46,516 nt of DNA from Actinomycetota bacterium (GCA_947475125.1 CANJMX010000002.1:1-46516), one strand, 5' to 3'. Shown: positions 16,866 to 25,436, numbered from the stretch's first letter. Notes: a model not told the origin generated them from the sequence alone. Made by a program: numbers and translations.

Positions 16866-17152
16866 CAGCCGGCCGCCAGCCGGTCGCATGCCCCGGCAAG
16901 CGCCAGGTCCATCTCGGTGATACCGCCCTCGGAGTGCGTCACCAGCCTGATGGTGACGGTGGTCCATCGGATGTCGATGTCGGGGTGGTGGTCGGCGGCC
17001 TCGGCGGCCTCGGCCACGGCGTCCACAAACCGGATGCCGTGGATAAACCCCTCATCGAACGTGAAGGCCTTCACCAGCATGCCCTCGGCAACGCCCCAGC
17101 CGGGGAGCGCGGCAAGCGCGGCATGCAGTTGATCGTCTCCCAGTGGCGGCAT
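16865..17152 (-). CDS. Pterin-4a-carbinolamine dehydratase family protein
   Basis: A 95-residue protein of the 4a-hydroxytetrahydrobiopterin dehydratase (PCD/DCoH) family, which recycles oxidised pterin cofactor. The family motif is intact (EAADHHPDIDIRWTTVTIRL, with the H-H-P active-site residues) and GW near residue 23 begins the fold. The ATG at 17152 gives the usual length. A longer in-frame frame exists, but its first 22 residues are unlike the family. First gene of the five-gene leftward operon. No aromatic amino-acid hydroxylase is nearby, so its physiological partner is unclear. Confidence 0.88.
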   Translation of the reverse strand: MPPLGDDQLHAALAALPGWGVAEGMLVKAFTFDEGFIHGIRFVDAVAEAAEAADHHPDIDIRWTTVTIRLVTHSEGGITEMDLALAGACDRLAAG

Positions 17153-17194
17153 TGGCGACACCCTAGCGAGCGCCCGGGCTGCGACACTCCGCGT

Positions 17195-19438
17195 GTGAGC
17201 GACGCTCCAACCACGCATCCCAACGGCATGAAGCGGATGGAGCGGGGCGCCGGCTGGCTGGCCCGCCGGATCGCGGGGCCGGGAACCGGCAGGCCCGCCC
17301 CTTTAAGCGCCGTCCGCATGGCCCTTGCCGTTGCGCTGCCCTTGCTCCTCGGGCTGGCGGGTGGTCGCCTGGACCTGGGGAGCGTGGGTGCCATCGCGGC
17401 CCTCTTCACGGCCATCGTGGAACCCGGTGGCGGGTACCGGCGCCATGCGCAGGTGTACGCCGTGGTCACCGCGCTCAACATCGTGGTGGTGGTGCTGGCA
17501 GTGCAGGTGGCCCACGCCGCGCTGGCGGCGGCCGTCGTGATGCTGGCGCTCGGCATTCTGGCCGGGCTCGCATCGGCGTGGGGGGAGGTGCCCACCATGG
17601 CCGCCCCCGCGCCGCTCGGCCTGTTCATCCTCGCTCAGGGCCTGCACCCCACTCCGCGGCTGGCAGATGCCGTGCTGGCGGTGCTCGTTGGAAGTGGATG
17701 GGTAATGGTGCTGTCGGTACTGCCATGGCCCATCGCGCCATTCGCCCCGGCCGAGTTGGCAGTGAGCGACGCATGGCTCTCGGTTGCCGCATTCGCGCGC
17801 GATCCCACCAGCACCCGACTCGAGATGACGGCGATCAATGCGATTGAGGACGGCCGTGAGGTGGTGGCGGTTATCCGTAGCCGCCGCGCGGGCTGGTCGG
17901 ACCGCTCGCACCGATTATGGGCGGCACTGGTAGCGGCTCAGCGCGTGACGGCGCTGATCTCGGCCGTGGCCGACGACCGGCGGAAGGAGCCGGCCGACCC
18001 GCCGACCCGGGCCGCAATGGACAACATGCTCGCGCAGGTATCACTGACGGCGGCGGCCATCGCCATGTGCACGGTGATTCCCCGGGGGCGGCCCGACCTG
18101 ACGGCGCTCAACGATGCAGCCGCCACCGTGCATTCGACCGTGCCATCGCCCGATGGCCTCACCGGTCCGCCACTGCACGCAGCCCTGATCGCCGCTGGAC
18201 GGGCCCGGGCCGCGAAACGGCTCTTGCTGCGAGTGCGAGAGGCGGTCGATGCGCTTGACCTTCCGGAGGTGCCATCGATCGACATCCCTGCGCCTGCGCC
18301 CCTGCACCTGATGGATCAACTGCGGGCGGCGCTCACGTGGAGGTCAACCGCTCTGCGGCACGGCCTGCGACTGGGCGCGGCCACGGGCATCTCGATGGGA
18401 GTGTTCACCGCCCTTGGACCCGGGGGAATTCTGGGTGTGACACATGGCGCGTGGGTCACCCTGACGCTCATGGCCGTCTTGCGCCCCACGCTGGGCGACT
18501 CAGTTGAGATGGCGATGCAGCGAACCATCGGCACCGCGATCGGCGGCGTGGTTGCGGTGGGCATGCTGGTGGTGCTCCCCGCGCAAGCGGCACTGGTGGG
18601 CGGGATCATCGTGATATCCACACTCGCCGCACTGCTGCGTCCGGTCAACGCCATGTGGTTCGTGATCCTGTTCACACCCATCCCCCTCGTGTTCGCGGCC
18701 AGCGGAGGCGCATCGGGCACCGACCTCATGTGGGAGCGACTCACGGCCACGGGGCTGGCCTGCGCCGCCGGAATGATCATCGCCACCCTTCTCTGGCCCA
18801 CTCGCAGTGCCCATGAGTTGCCGCAGGTACTTGCCCGTGCCCTTCGCACCGACGCCCGCGATGCCGACGCCATGATCGCCACGGTCACCGGCGAACTGCG
18901 CCCCGGGACGGCGTCCGAGGCGCAGCGACGGGCGATGCTCGCGGCCGACGAGGCCACGCGCGTCGCCCAGGCGCAGATCGTGGAGTCGCTCACGGTCTTC
19001 CTGCACCCGACGCCAATCATCGCGCTTGAGGCGGCGGTGCTGAAACTGCCGCAGGAGATTGCCGTGCTCGGCGTGCGGGCGTGGAAGGACGGCACGGATA
19101 TCCCCGGCATCGACGCCGTACGCGCCGAGATCGCGCGGTCACTCGAGGACATCGCAACCGCGATCGGCGATCGCCTGCCGCCCGCCCCCGAGACCGGCCT
19201 GGTCGACGTGCTCGACCCGGCATGGGAGGCGCTCCGCCGCTCCGAAGCGGCCGGCACCCCCGACGTGCGCCTGGCCGCGGCGGTGGATGCACTTGACGCC
19301 GTGCTGCATGGAATCGAGCGCATTGCCGACGACGCTGCCGTGTGGGCGGCATCCGGTACGGGACAAGGCGACGGCCCGTGGTTCCGCCGCCTTGTCCCGG
19401 CTCCGCGCATGGCCCAGCGCACCAGCGGGACCGCCTGA
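17195..19438 (+). CDS. FUSC-like / aromatic acid exporter family membrane protein
   Basis: A 747-residue membrane protein with two hydrophobic blocks (about 35-190 and 395-540), each with about six helices, separated by and followed by soluble helical regions. This is the YccS/FUSC-like layout. The second block holds GLRLGAATGISMGVFTALG, then HGAWVTLTLMAVLRPTLGD and MQRTIGTAIGG, the conserved FUSC core (W-x-x-[LI]T...RPt...R..Gt..G). Start: GTG at 17195; an ATG at 17230 is an alternative. It diverges from the pterin dehydratase gene. Relatives export aromatic acids or handle osmotic stress; the substrate here is unknown. Confidence 0.82.
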   Translation: MSDAPTTHPNGMKRMERGAGWLARRIAGPGTGRPAPLSAVRMALAVALPLLLGLAGGRLDLGSVGAIAALFTAIVEPGGGYRRHAQVYAVVTALNIVVVVLAVQVAHAALAAAVVMLALGILAGLASAWGEVPTMAAPAPLGLFILAQGLHPTPRLADAVLAVLVGSGWVMVLSVLPWPIAPFAPAELAVSDAWLSVAAFARDPTSTRLEMTAINAIEDGREVVAVIRSRRAGWSDRSHRLWAALVAAQRVTALISAVADDRRKEPADPPTRAAMDNMLAQVSLTAAAIAMCTVIPRGRPDLTALNDAAATVHSTVPSPDGLTGPPLHAALIAAGRARAAKRLLLRVREAVDALDLPEVPSIDIPAPAPLHLMDQLRAALTWRSTALRHGLRLGAATGISMGVFTALGPGGILGVTHGAWVTLTLMAVLRPTLGDSVEMAMQRTIGTAIGGVVAVGMLVVLPAQAALVGGIIVISTLAALLRPVNAMWFVILFTPIPLVFAASGGASGTDLMWERLTATGLACAAGMIIATLLWPTRSAHELPQVLARALRTDARDADAMIATVTGELRPGTASEAQRRAMLAADEATRVAQAQIVESLTVFLHPTPIIALEAAVLKLPQEIAVLGVRAWKDGTDIPGIDAVRAEIARSLEDIATAIGDRLPPAPETGLVDVLDPAWEALRRSEAAGTPDVRLAAAVDALDAVLHGIERIADDAAVWAASGTGQGDGPWFRRLVPAPRMAQRTSGTA

Positions 19439-19464
19439 CCCGCGCGGGGCGTTACCCTTCCGGG

Positions 19465-19538
19465 GCGCCGTTAGCTCAGTTGGTCAGAGCAGGGGACTTT
19501 TAATCCCAAGGTCCTGGGTTCGAATCCCAGACGGCGCA
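19465..19538 (+). tRNA. tRNA-Lys (anticodon TTT)
   Basis: A 74-base cloverleaf: acceptor arms GCGCCGT and ACGGCGC, D-arm GCTC/GAGC, anticodon loop CTTTTAA with TTT at its centre, variable AGGTC, T-arm CTGGG-TTCGAAT-CCCAG, discriminator A. The CCA end is not encoded. Base 27 and base 43 (G and A) do not pair. The part from base 30 onward (19494-19538) lies within the 47-bp attachment repeat, so integration of the element restored an intact tRNA gene. Confidence 0.97.
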
Positions 19539-19540
19539 TT
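19494..19540 (+). repeat. attL core (47 bp, inside tRNA-Lys)
   Basis: Identical base for base to 34368-34414. It starts in the anticodon stem and runs two bases past the discriminator base. The flanking bases differ (G against T on the left, G against C on the right). Confidence 0.95.
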
Positions 19541-19896
19541 GGGTGGATCCCGCATTAGCAGTGGCATTCCATCTCCGTCTCAAATGGCAGACCGATTGAG
19601 GTGGGACACCAAGGTGGGACACCGGACGGCAATTCCGGCCCTCTTGATCGTCCCTCGGTGATGCCTCGCCCCCACCGGGGGGGGGTAGAGGGGTACACCG
19701 TCGCGGGAAGGGTCGGGGGTCGTCGTAACTGGGTGCCCTTAGGCGCGATTCCGCGGGCGCCCGTAACCGACAGGGGCAGGCCCTGCCTGTCGTGGACTGA
19801 GTGGGTTCGGGCCCTCAATACTCACCGAGGCGTCGACTTCCTGACACACTGGAGTTGAGTCATTTCCGCTCAGCATCCCCCTCAGGGAGCCCCAAG
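19541..19896. other. Left end of element: arm-site-like repeats, no gene
   Basis: No convincing coding frame. Two copies of GGTGGGACACC lie in tandem at 19600-19610 and 19613-19623, about 60 bases inside the core repeat. A run of nine Gs occurs near 19678-19686. GGGA at 19885-19888 precedes the propeller gene's ATG. Confidence 0.6.
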
Positions 19897-21690
19897 ATGA
19901 ACCGCCTGCGCATGCTGTTTGCTGCTCTTGTCATCGCTATCGCCAGCACGCTGGTGCTCGGATCCGCGCTTGCGGCGACGGGGGACACTTGGACCGCGCG
20001 GGCATCGGCGGCGGACAACTGGTGGCAGTCGGTCACATATGGCAATGGCCTGTTCGTCGCCGTCTCCACCAGCGGCAGCGGTAACCGCGTGATGACCAGT
20101 CCCGATGGAATCATCTGGACCGCGCGGACATCGGCGGCTGACAACAGCTGGGCCTCTGTCACATACGGCGGTGGCCTGTTCGTCGCCGTCTCCTGGACCG
20201 GCACGGGTAACCGCGTGATGACCAGTCCTGATGGCATCACCTGGACCGCGCGGGCATCGGCGGCGGACAACGACTGGCGCTCGGTCACATACGGAAGTGG
20301 CCTGTTCGTCGCCGTCTCCTATACCGGCGTGGGTAACCGCGTGATGACCAGTCCCGATGGAATTATCTGGACCGCGCGGACATCGGCGGCTGACAACAGC
20401 TGGACCTCTGTCACATACGGAGGTGGCCTGTTCGTCGCCGTCTCCGCTAGCGGCAGCGGTAACCGCGTGATGACCAGTCCCGATGGGATCACTTGGACCT
20501 TGGGGACATCGGCGGCGGACAACTGGTGGCAGTCGGTCACATACGGCAATGGCCTGTTCGTCACCGTCTCCGCTAGCGGCAGCGGTAACCGCGTGATGAC
20601 CAGTCCTGATGGCATCACCTGGACCGCGCGGGCATCGGCGGCGGACGACGGCTGGTTCTCGCTTACATACGGAAGTGGCCTGTTCGTCGCCGTCTCCTAT
20701 GTTGGGACGGGCAACGGGGTGATGACCAGTCCCGATGGCATCACCTGGACCGCGCGGGTATCCGGGGCGGACAACTCCTGGCGCTCGGTCACATACGGCA
20801 ATGGTCTGTTCGTCGCCGTCTCCTATACCGGCGTGGGTAACCGGGTGATGACCTCCGGCCCGGCCCGACCGAACACCCCGGTAGCGCCGAGCGCAGTTGC
20901 CGGTGACGCATCGGCCACCGTCACGGTGGCGTTGGCATCCAGTGGTGACGTGGTGACCTCGCACACCATCACCGCCTCACCCGGTGGGGCGACCTGCACG
21001 GTGTCAGGCGCATCGGGTTCGTGTCTGGTGTCGGGCCTTGCAAATGGCACCGCCTATACCTTCACCGCCACCGCTACCAATGCCAGAGGCACCTCGGCGG
21101 CCTCCGTGGCATCTGCCGCGATCACCCCAGAAGCGGGCTGTACCGTTCCGCCTGGCTCGGTGGGAATGAGCATCAATGATGGCGATGACTACACCAACAC
21201 CCCGCTGGTGACGCTGTCGGTTATCTGGCCCCTGTGCACAGCAACCGTGAGCGTGTCCAATGACGGTGGGTTTCGCCAAGGGCAGACGGTCTCGCCCGCC
21301 GCGAGAATTCCCTGGCGGCTGGTGTCATCCGGGGCGGAGCGGCTTCCGAAGACTGTGTACCTGCGATTCGGTGACTCAACGACCACCTACACGGACGACA
21401 TCATCCTCGATCAAACGCCACCACTGGTGCTCTCGGTGAGTGCCACCGCCCTTGGCGGCAGCGCGGGCAACAAGATTGCGGCGGGCCAGCGCATCCGCCT
21501 GCGCGTACGCGCCAAGGACAGCGTCTCGGGGGTTGGCTTCATCCAGGCCGCGGCGTCCAAGAGCAGGCCCGGTGCAAAGCGCCCCTATGCATCAGTGCGC
21601 CTGATCCGTGTCGCTGGCAAGCGTGTGTATGTCCGCGTGCAGGATCACGCTGGCAATTGGTCGCGGTGGCGGACGGTGCCGATCAGGTAG
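19897..21690 (+). CDS. Secreted seven-repeat beta-propeller with Fn3-like and C-terminal shared module
   Basis: A 597-residue secreted protein. Signal peptide about 1-27 (MLFAALVIAIASTLVLG), then seven repeats of 42 residues (about 39-320), each with SVTYGxGLFVAVS and an Asp-box-like TSPDGITWT, as expected for a seven-bladed propeller. An Fn3-like domain follows (about 325-410), then a C-terminal module of about 180 residues starting at CTVPPGSVGMSINDG and including LPKTVYLRFGDS, TDDIILDQTPP and VRVQDHAGNWSRW. That module also ends the protein at 32251-34176. ATG 19897 has GGGA upstream; an earlier in-frame GTG/ATG region lacks a signal peptide. First gene of the element; ligand unknown. Confidence 0.88.
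   Translation: MNRLRMLFAALVIAIASTLVLGSALAATGDTWTARASAADNWWQSVTYGNGLFVAVSTSGSGNRVMTSPDGIIWTARTSAADNSWASVTYGGGLFVAVSWTGTGNRVMTSPDGITWTARASAADNDWRSVTYGSGLFVAVSYTGVGNRVMTSPDGIIWTARTSAADNSWTSVTYGGGLFVAVSASGSGNRVMTSPDGITWTLGTSAADNWWQSVTYGNGLFVTVSASGSGNRVMTSPDGITWTARASAADDGWFSLTYGSGLFVAVSYVGTGNGVMTSPDGITWTARVSGADNSWRSVTYGNGLFVAVSYTGVGNRVMTSGPARPNTPVAPSAVAGDASATVTVALASSGDVVTSHTITASPGGATCTVSGASGSCLVSGLANGTAYTFTATATNARGTSAASVASAAITPEAGCTVPPGSVGMSINDGDDYTNTPLVTLSVIWPLCTATVSVSNDGGFRQGQTVSPAARIPWRLVSSGAERLPKTVYLRFGDSTTTYTDDIILDQTPPLVLSVSATALGGSAGNKIAAGQRIRLRVRAKDSVSGVGFIQAAASKSRPGAKRPYASVRLIRVAGKRVYVRVQDHAGNWSRWRTVPIR
20011..20856 (+). repeat. Seven tandem 126-bp coding repeats
   Basis: Units begin every 126 bases from 20011 (20011, 20137, 20263, 20389, 20515, 20641, 20767); the last stops after about 90 bases. 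Several stretches are identical between units (for example CCTGTTCGTCGCCGTCTCC), indicating recent duplication or gene conversion. Each unit encodes one propeller blade. Confidence 0.9.
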
Positions 21691-22021
21691 GCAGACAGTC
21701 CACTGAATAGCGGCGGATTCATATCCAGTGGACAAGGCGAGCAGAACGCCGGACAGGATCTCACCCGACTTCGCAGCAACAACGAGCGCGAGAAGCGCGG
21801 CGGCGACCGGAAGATGCTGCTGAGCCGCGACCCATGCGCATCGCAACCTGATCGACTGCTCGGAGCGCTGACCCTCCGGAGCGCGGGAGGCCGAATTGGG
21901 GCGGGCGGCAGATTGGCTCTTCGTGCAGGATCGTTTCCGTGTTTGAGATCCAACGTCACTCACGCGTCCCGTTCCGCAAGGTATGCCCCACGAGTAATGG
22001 GGTGATCTCCTGACTGGTGCG
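21691..22021. other. Gap without a convincing gene
   Basis: About 330 bases after the propeller gene. A leftward frame contains a hydrophobic stretch but has no natural start context or recognisable domain. No strong hairpin seen. Confidence 0.4.
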
Positions 22022-22612
22022 ATGAGCGAGGTCGAAGTCACTTCGCTCGACGACATCCTTGCCACGCTGCCAGCGTTCCGCCCTAAGGACGTGGACTTAC
22101 TTGACTTCCGCGAATATCAGGCATTCATTGCCGAGGACCCGGGTGTGTGCGTGCCGCGTGAACACCAGTGGCGGTATGACCGCATTGGCGTGGCCGCAGG
22201 AGAGCGGGACGGCATTGAGAGCTGGTCCCATGCGTTGGACAATGGCCTCGTCGATTACAAAGACCAGTATTTGCGCAGTCGCGCCTGGCGATACCGCTCG
22301 CACTGTCGCAAGGTCCGAGATGGCGAGAGGTGCTGTAGATGCGGTGCCCAGAGCCGTGCCGCATTCGACAACGGCCGCGTCAAGACCACACGCGTTTCTC
22401 TGCAGGTACACCACCTCACATACGAATCCCGTGGGCACGAGACGCTGGATCAACTGCGCACCTTGTGTAAAGCATGCCATGCCAGCGTCCACAACAAGCC
22501 CAGTCCAGAAGAGTTGCGCGTTAATTCTCCGTGGCCCGATGATGATTGGAAGGACCTGACGGAATACAGCGCCACAGATCTCTGGGGCGGCGAAGTACCA
22601 CCGGAGGGATGA
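22022..22612 (+). CDS. HNH endonuclease
   Basis: A 196-residue protein with a C-terminal HNH (treble-clef) nuclease domain: zinc knuckle CCRCG at about 101-105, the catalytic LQVHHLTYESRGHET (first His pair) at about 123-137, and LRTLCKACHASVH closing the second zinc knuckle and final His. The N-terminal 90 residues are unassigned, with YLRSRAWRYRSHCRKVRDG just before the knuckle, as in many phage HNH proteins. Phage HNH proteins next to terminases stimulate DNA packaging cleavage; others are homing or defence nucleases. No large terminase is present here, so the role is open. The ATG has a weak ribosome binding site. Confidence 0.85.
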   Translation: MSEVEVTSLDDILATLPAFRPKDVDLLDFREYQAFIAEDPGVCVPREHQWRYDRIGVAAGERDGIESWSHALDNGLVDYKDQYLRSRAWRYRSHCRKVRDGERCCRCGAQSRAAFDNGRVKTTRVSLQVHHLTYESRGHETLDQLRTLCKACHASVHNKPSPEELRVNSPWPDDDWKDLTEYSATDLWGGEVPPEG

Positions 22613-22763
22613 ACGCCCGAGGGAAGGCGGGCTGCGTCCAGGGGCGACAAGCGGGATAACCGTATTTGCACGATCCCGACAGACCGGTAGAAGGATGGCG
22701 GCGGTGCAGAACCTTCTACTGGGCCGCGAAGCCGAGCCCCTTCACCGCGCCGGGCGTACCCTT

Positions 22764-23100
22764 ATGAGAACCTCGCCTAGGAGCGCCCCTCAGGCCTCGG
22801 CTCGCCATTCTCTCCATCCTCGCCATTGCCGCCCTTCTCATCGGAGCGGCGCTCGCATCCATCACCTCTGGAGGCGATGCGCAGCCAGCGGACCGCTACC
22901 CCACGGAGCAGGAGGCCCGCGGTGCCTACGAGGCGTGTCGGGCGGCTGGCGCGTCGAATCCCGGCGAGTGCAGTCTGTGGGTCTTGGATGCGACGGACTT
23001 CGCGGTCGGGCGATTCCCGAAGGCCGTCGCCCGCTGGGTGCGGTGGGATCGTGCTGGGCGGCCCGATAGACCGTTGCGTGGGGATGCAGTTGGGGCGTGA
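22764..23100 (+). pseudogene. Small membrane/secreted protein, probably frameshifted near its start
   Basis: From about 22801 to the TGA at 23098-23100 one frame reads as a natural protein: a hydrophobic segment (LAILSILAIAALLIGAAL), then a soluble part with YPTEQEARGAYEACRAAG and ECSLWVLDATDFAVG containing two cysteines. No ATG, GTG or TTG lies in this frame between the in-frame stop at 22765-22767 and the hydrophobic segment. An ATG at 22764 leads in by a different frame. The simplest reading is a one- or two-base frameshift around 22780-22800 (mutation or sequencing error). The protein is not recognised. Confidence 0.4.
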
Positions 23101-23217
23101 GCTGGAACGTGCAAGCCGACCGCTAGCCAGTTGGGACGTCACTCCCAAATGGCGGGCTTCGTACCGTAGCGTCAGTGACCAAACCCCAACCGCTGGCTAC
23201 GAACGAAACGCCTGGCG

Positions 23218-23439
23218 TTAGCCGCGAAGGATCTCGACAGAACCGTCGGAGTGGTCAATACGACAGGGGTACCCTGAGTCATTGGCCGTGCCCTCATAGT
23301 TGCGGCAAAGAGGAGGAGCCGGGTCGTCGAGCTCCACGGCGCCGCCACCGGAGCTGCAGCCGACAAGCAGCGCGCATGCAGACCCCGCGGTAACGATGCC
23401 CGTGAGCAGCACCAGCACTTGCCGTGGAAGGAGCGACAT
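23218..23439 (-). CDS. Small lipoprotein
   Basis: 73 residues beginning MSLLPRQVLVLLTGIVTAG with a hydrophobic signal and lipobox-like LLVGC (Cys at about 28), then SSGGG and a short mature part with PLCRNYEG and YPCRIDHSDGS. The ATG follows GGAAGGAGCGAC, an excellent ribosome binding site. The first 20 codons and upstream bases are nearly the same as those of the gene starting at 25436. Function unknown; plausible roles for element-borne small lipoproteins include superinfection exclusion, but nothing here shows that. Confidence 0.65.
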   Translation of the reverse strand: MSLLPRQVLVLLTGIVTAGSACALLVGCSSGGGAVELDDPAPPLCRNYEGTANDSGYPCRIDHSDGSVEILRG

Positions 23440-23453
23440 GGCGTCAGCGTATA
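23384..23453. repeat. 70-bp direct repeat covering start of small lipoprotein gene (copy 1)
   Basis: Matches 25381-25450 with about nine differences. It includes the Shine-Dalgarno sequence, start codon, about 18 codons and a dozen upstream bases. Confidence 0.8.
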
Positions 23454-23533
23454 GCCGCTGCGCTGCGCCCCGCCTCGCCCCGCTTCGCGATGCATCACAA
23501 AGCCCGGGTGTAACCCCTCTCCGACCCTGCCCT

Positions 23534-24805
23534 CTAGTAGCCGCCGCCGACCTCGGCCACCAACTCCTCGATGTAGGCGAGGGTCCGGGGTTCGTCGGCC
23601 GCTGCGGTGATGTGGACTGCCTCGGTCCAGCCCTGCCCCTCGGGCAGTTCGTCTCTCTTGCATCGTGTGGCGCCGGATTGCTTCCACCATGCGATGACGG
23701 CTCTCTCAATCACCTCGGCATCTCTGCCGACCCGAATCGGCCACGTGGCGAGCACGTCCCACCCGAGACCCGTCCAGCCGTCGAGACGCTTCGTGGGGTC
23801 CGCGCCAGTGATGCCGACCTTCATGTATGGCCCAGCGTCGTGCCGGATTAGGTAAACCGTGCCGGGTGCTCCTGGGTTGAACCCAAGAGGAGCGCAAACG
23901 GGACAGCCGTGGCCTTGAACGACGCTACTCGGCACAACATCCCACTCGTGCCCACATCCAAGGCAGCGCGCCTCATGCTTCAGGACCGACTCGACCAATG
24001 CGCTGCCCACCCACTCAATGCCGATCTCAGCGGCTCTGCGATCCCACTCCGTACGGGTCAAACGACGCGCGTTGTCGGCACAAGGCTTGCAACCCTGCCC
24101 TTGGGCGACGTTCGCTGGCCATGCTTCCCATTCGTGTCGACATCTCAGGCACCGGGCGGCGTGTCTGTACCTCTTTCTGATCGGCTCGTCGCCCACCCAC
24201 TCAATGCCAGCGGCGGCCGCCCGCAAGTCCCACTCCTCCGGGGCGAGGCGCATTCTCGTGATCGCGCAGACCGGACACCCACGTCCAGCCTTGATGCCCG
24301 CGACGCGGACTTCCCACTCGTACGCGCACTTCAGACACCGGGCGGAGTGTTTCCTCGCGACGTAGATCGGATCGTCGCCCACCCACTCAATGCCTACGGC
24401 AGCAGCACGGCGGTCCCACTCGTCACGGCTTACCCGATAGCCGCGCGCGCACTCCGGACAACCGCTCGGGCAACTTGGCAACCTTGCCCACTGATGTTCG
24501 CATGTCAGGCAGCGAGCAGCACGCTTCTGCATCGAGTCAATTGGCTCGTCGCCCACCCACTCAATGCCGATCTCAGCGGCTCTGCGATCCCACTCCGTAC
24601 GGGTCAAACGACGCGCGTTGTCCGAGCAGGGCCTGCAGCCCATCCCTCCGTAGACATGGTGTGGTGAGCACTCCCACTCGCGCCCACACGTCAAGCAACG
24701 CCCGACATGCCTTTTGGTGGCGTAGATCGGCTCACCCCCAACCCACTCGATGCCAACAGCAGCAGCCCGGCGGTCCCACTCTTCACGGCTTACTCGCGGC
24801 GGCAT
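23534..24805 (-). CDS. Five tandem zinc ribbons fused to a GIY-YIG/T5orf172-like domain
   Basis: A 423-residue protein. Five units of about 66 residues each pair an EWDRRAAxxGIEWVGxEPI segment with a zinc ribbon (CLTCGREW...GCRPC, CLTCEHQW...GCPEC, CLKCAYEW...GCPVC, CLRCRHEW...GCKPC, CLGCGHEW...GCPVC), resembling DUF4379-type probable zinc ribbons. After residue 335 comes GTVYLIRHDAGPYMKVGITG, close to the GIY-YIG/T5orf172 (MUG113) start, with RLDGW and a following IERAVIAWWKQSG helix. The first Y is present; the next element reads MKVGIT rather than a classic YIG. It suggests a DNA-binding nuclease with modular zinc fingers. Reads leftward, opposite to most neighbours' direction. Confidence 0.8.
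   Translation of the reverse strand: MPPRVSREEWDRRAAAVGIEWVGGEPIYATKRHVGRCLTCGREWECSPHHVYGGMGCRPCSDNARRLTRTEWDRRAAEIGIEWVGDEPIDSMQKRAARCLTCEHQWARLPSCPSGCPECARGYRVSRDEWDRRAAAVGIEWVGDDPIYVARKHSARCLKCAYEWEVRVAGIKAGRGCPVCAITRMRLAPEEWDLRAAAAGIEWVGDEPIRKRYRHAARCLRCRHEWEAWPANVAQGQGCKPCADNARRLTRTEWDRRAAEIGIEWVGSALVESVLKHEARCLGCGHEWDVVPSSVVQGHGCPVCAPLGFNPGAPGTVYLIRHDAGPYMKVGITGADPTKRLDGWTGLGWDVLATWPIRVGRDAEVIERAVIAWWKQSGATRCKRDELPEGQGWTEAVHITAAADEPRTLAYIEELVAEVGGGY
24005..24076. repeat. 72-bp exact repeat within zinc-ribbon gene (copy 1)
   Basis: Identical to 24551-24622; it encodes the conserved linker segment of two non-adjacent units (second and fifth), suggesting recent gene conversion within the array. 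Confidence 0.85.
24551..24622. repeat. 72-bp exact repeat within zinc-ribbon gene (copy 2)
   Basis: Identical to 24005-24076. Confidence 0.85.
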
Positions 24806-24947
24806 ACCGGGAGCCTAGAGCGGGCAGCGGCAGCCATACGTGCCCAGATTGCCCCTCGAGTCGAAAATTCTCATCGGGACTGCGGGGTCACGGCAACCCA
24901 GAAAGTGGGCCACGAAGGTCTGTCGGTGGACGACCCGCTGGGTCGGT

Positions 24948-25436
24948 TTAGGAGTCTGATTCTATAAGAAAAAAGGTAATCCAAAGGCTGATCAAACCTG
25001 AGCCGACCATCCCAAGGATGGCGGCCAAGAATTCGTTCCAGCCCTGCTGGGCCCACCACGCAACGAGCCCGACATACGAGGCAGCCCAAGCAGCCCCGGA
25101 GAGAACAGCAACGAATATGACCGGGAGAAGCACCCAGAATGTCAGGTCTGTCCAGCCATCCCATCCGCCCGGCCTGCGAGTCCGAGGACTCGCGGCAACA
25201 CGAGCCCAAGGACTCGCGGCACCAACCAGCGCGATGAGCGCAACGACAATCGCTGCCACGTAGAAGCGACTTGACGTATCGGTCGCAAGGGCAAATCCCC
25301 CTGCTCCCGGCTTTCGCACGAAGCAGAGGCCGTCGCGGGTGAAGTCGCAACCCTTCGTTGTCCCATAGATCGCGAGGGCACCCGCGGTAAGGATGCCCGT
25401 GAGCAGGACCACTACTTGCCGTGGAAGGAGCGACAT
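24948..25436 (-). CDS. Small multi-pass membrane protein
   Basis: 162 residues with about four hydrophobic segments: the N-terminal RQVVVLLTGILTAGALAIYG, one near 57-78 (FYVAAIVVALIALVGAA), one near 98-122, and a C-terminal one near 137-157 (LGMVGSGLISLWITFFLI). It is not recognised. Start ATG at 25436 with GGAAGGAG upstream; frames extending further upstream lack support. The first 20 residues are shared with the lipoprotein at 23218-23439, so one gene seems to have borrowed the other's 5' end. Confidence 0.65.
   Translation of the reverse strand: MSLLPRQVVVLLTGILTAGALAIYGTTKGCDFTRDGLCFVRKPGAGGFALATDTSSRFYVAAIVVALIALVGAASPWARVAASPRTRRPGGWDGWTDLTFWVLLPVIFVAVLSGAAWAASYVGLVAWWAQQGWNEFLAAILGMVGSGLISLWITFFLIESDS

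Noticed and set aside
20011..20856. Regular tandem repeats that might suggest a CRISPR array
   Set aside because: Units are 126 bp, contiguous and in frame within a coding sequence, with no unique spacers and no cas genes.
19882..20964. Long leftward open frame opposite the seven blade repeats
   Set aside because: It is open only because the sense repeat has no stop-forming triplets on the other strand; no signal, domain or ribosome binding site, and the sense frame clearly encodes a propeller.
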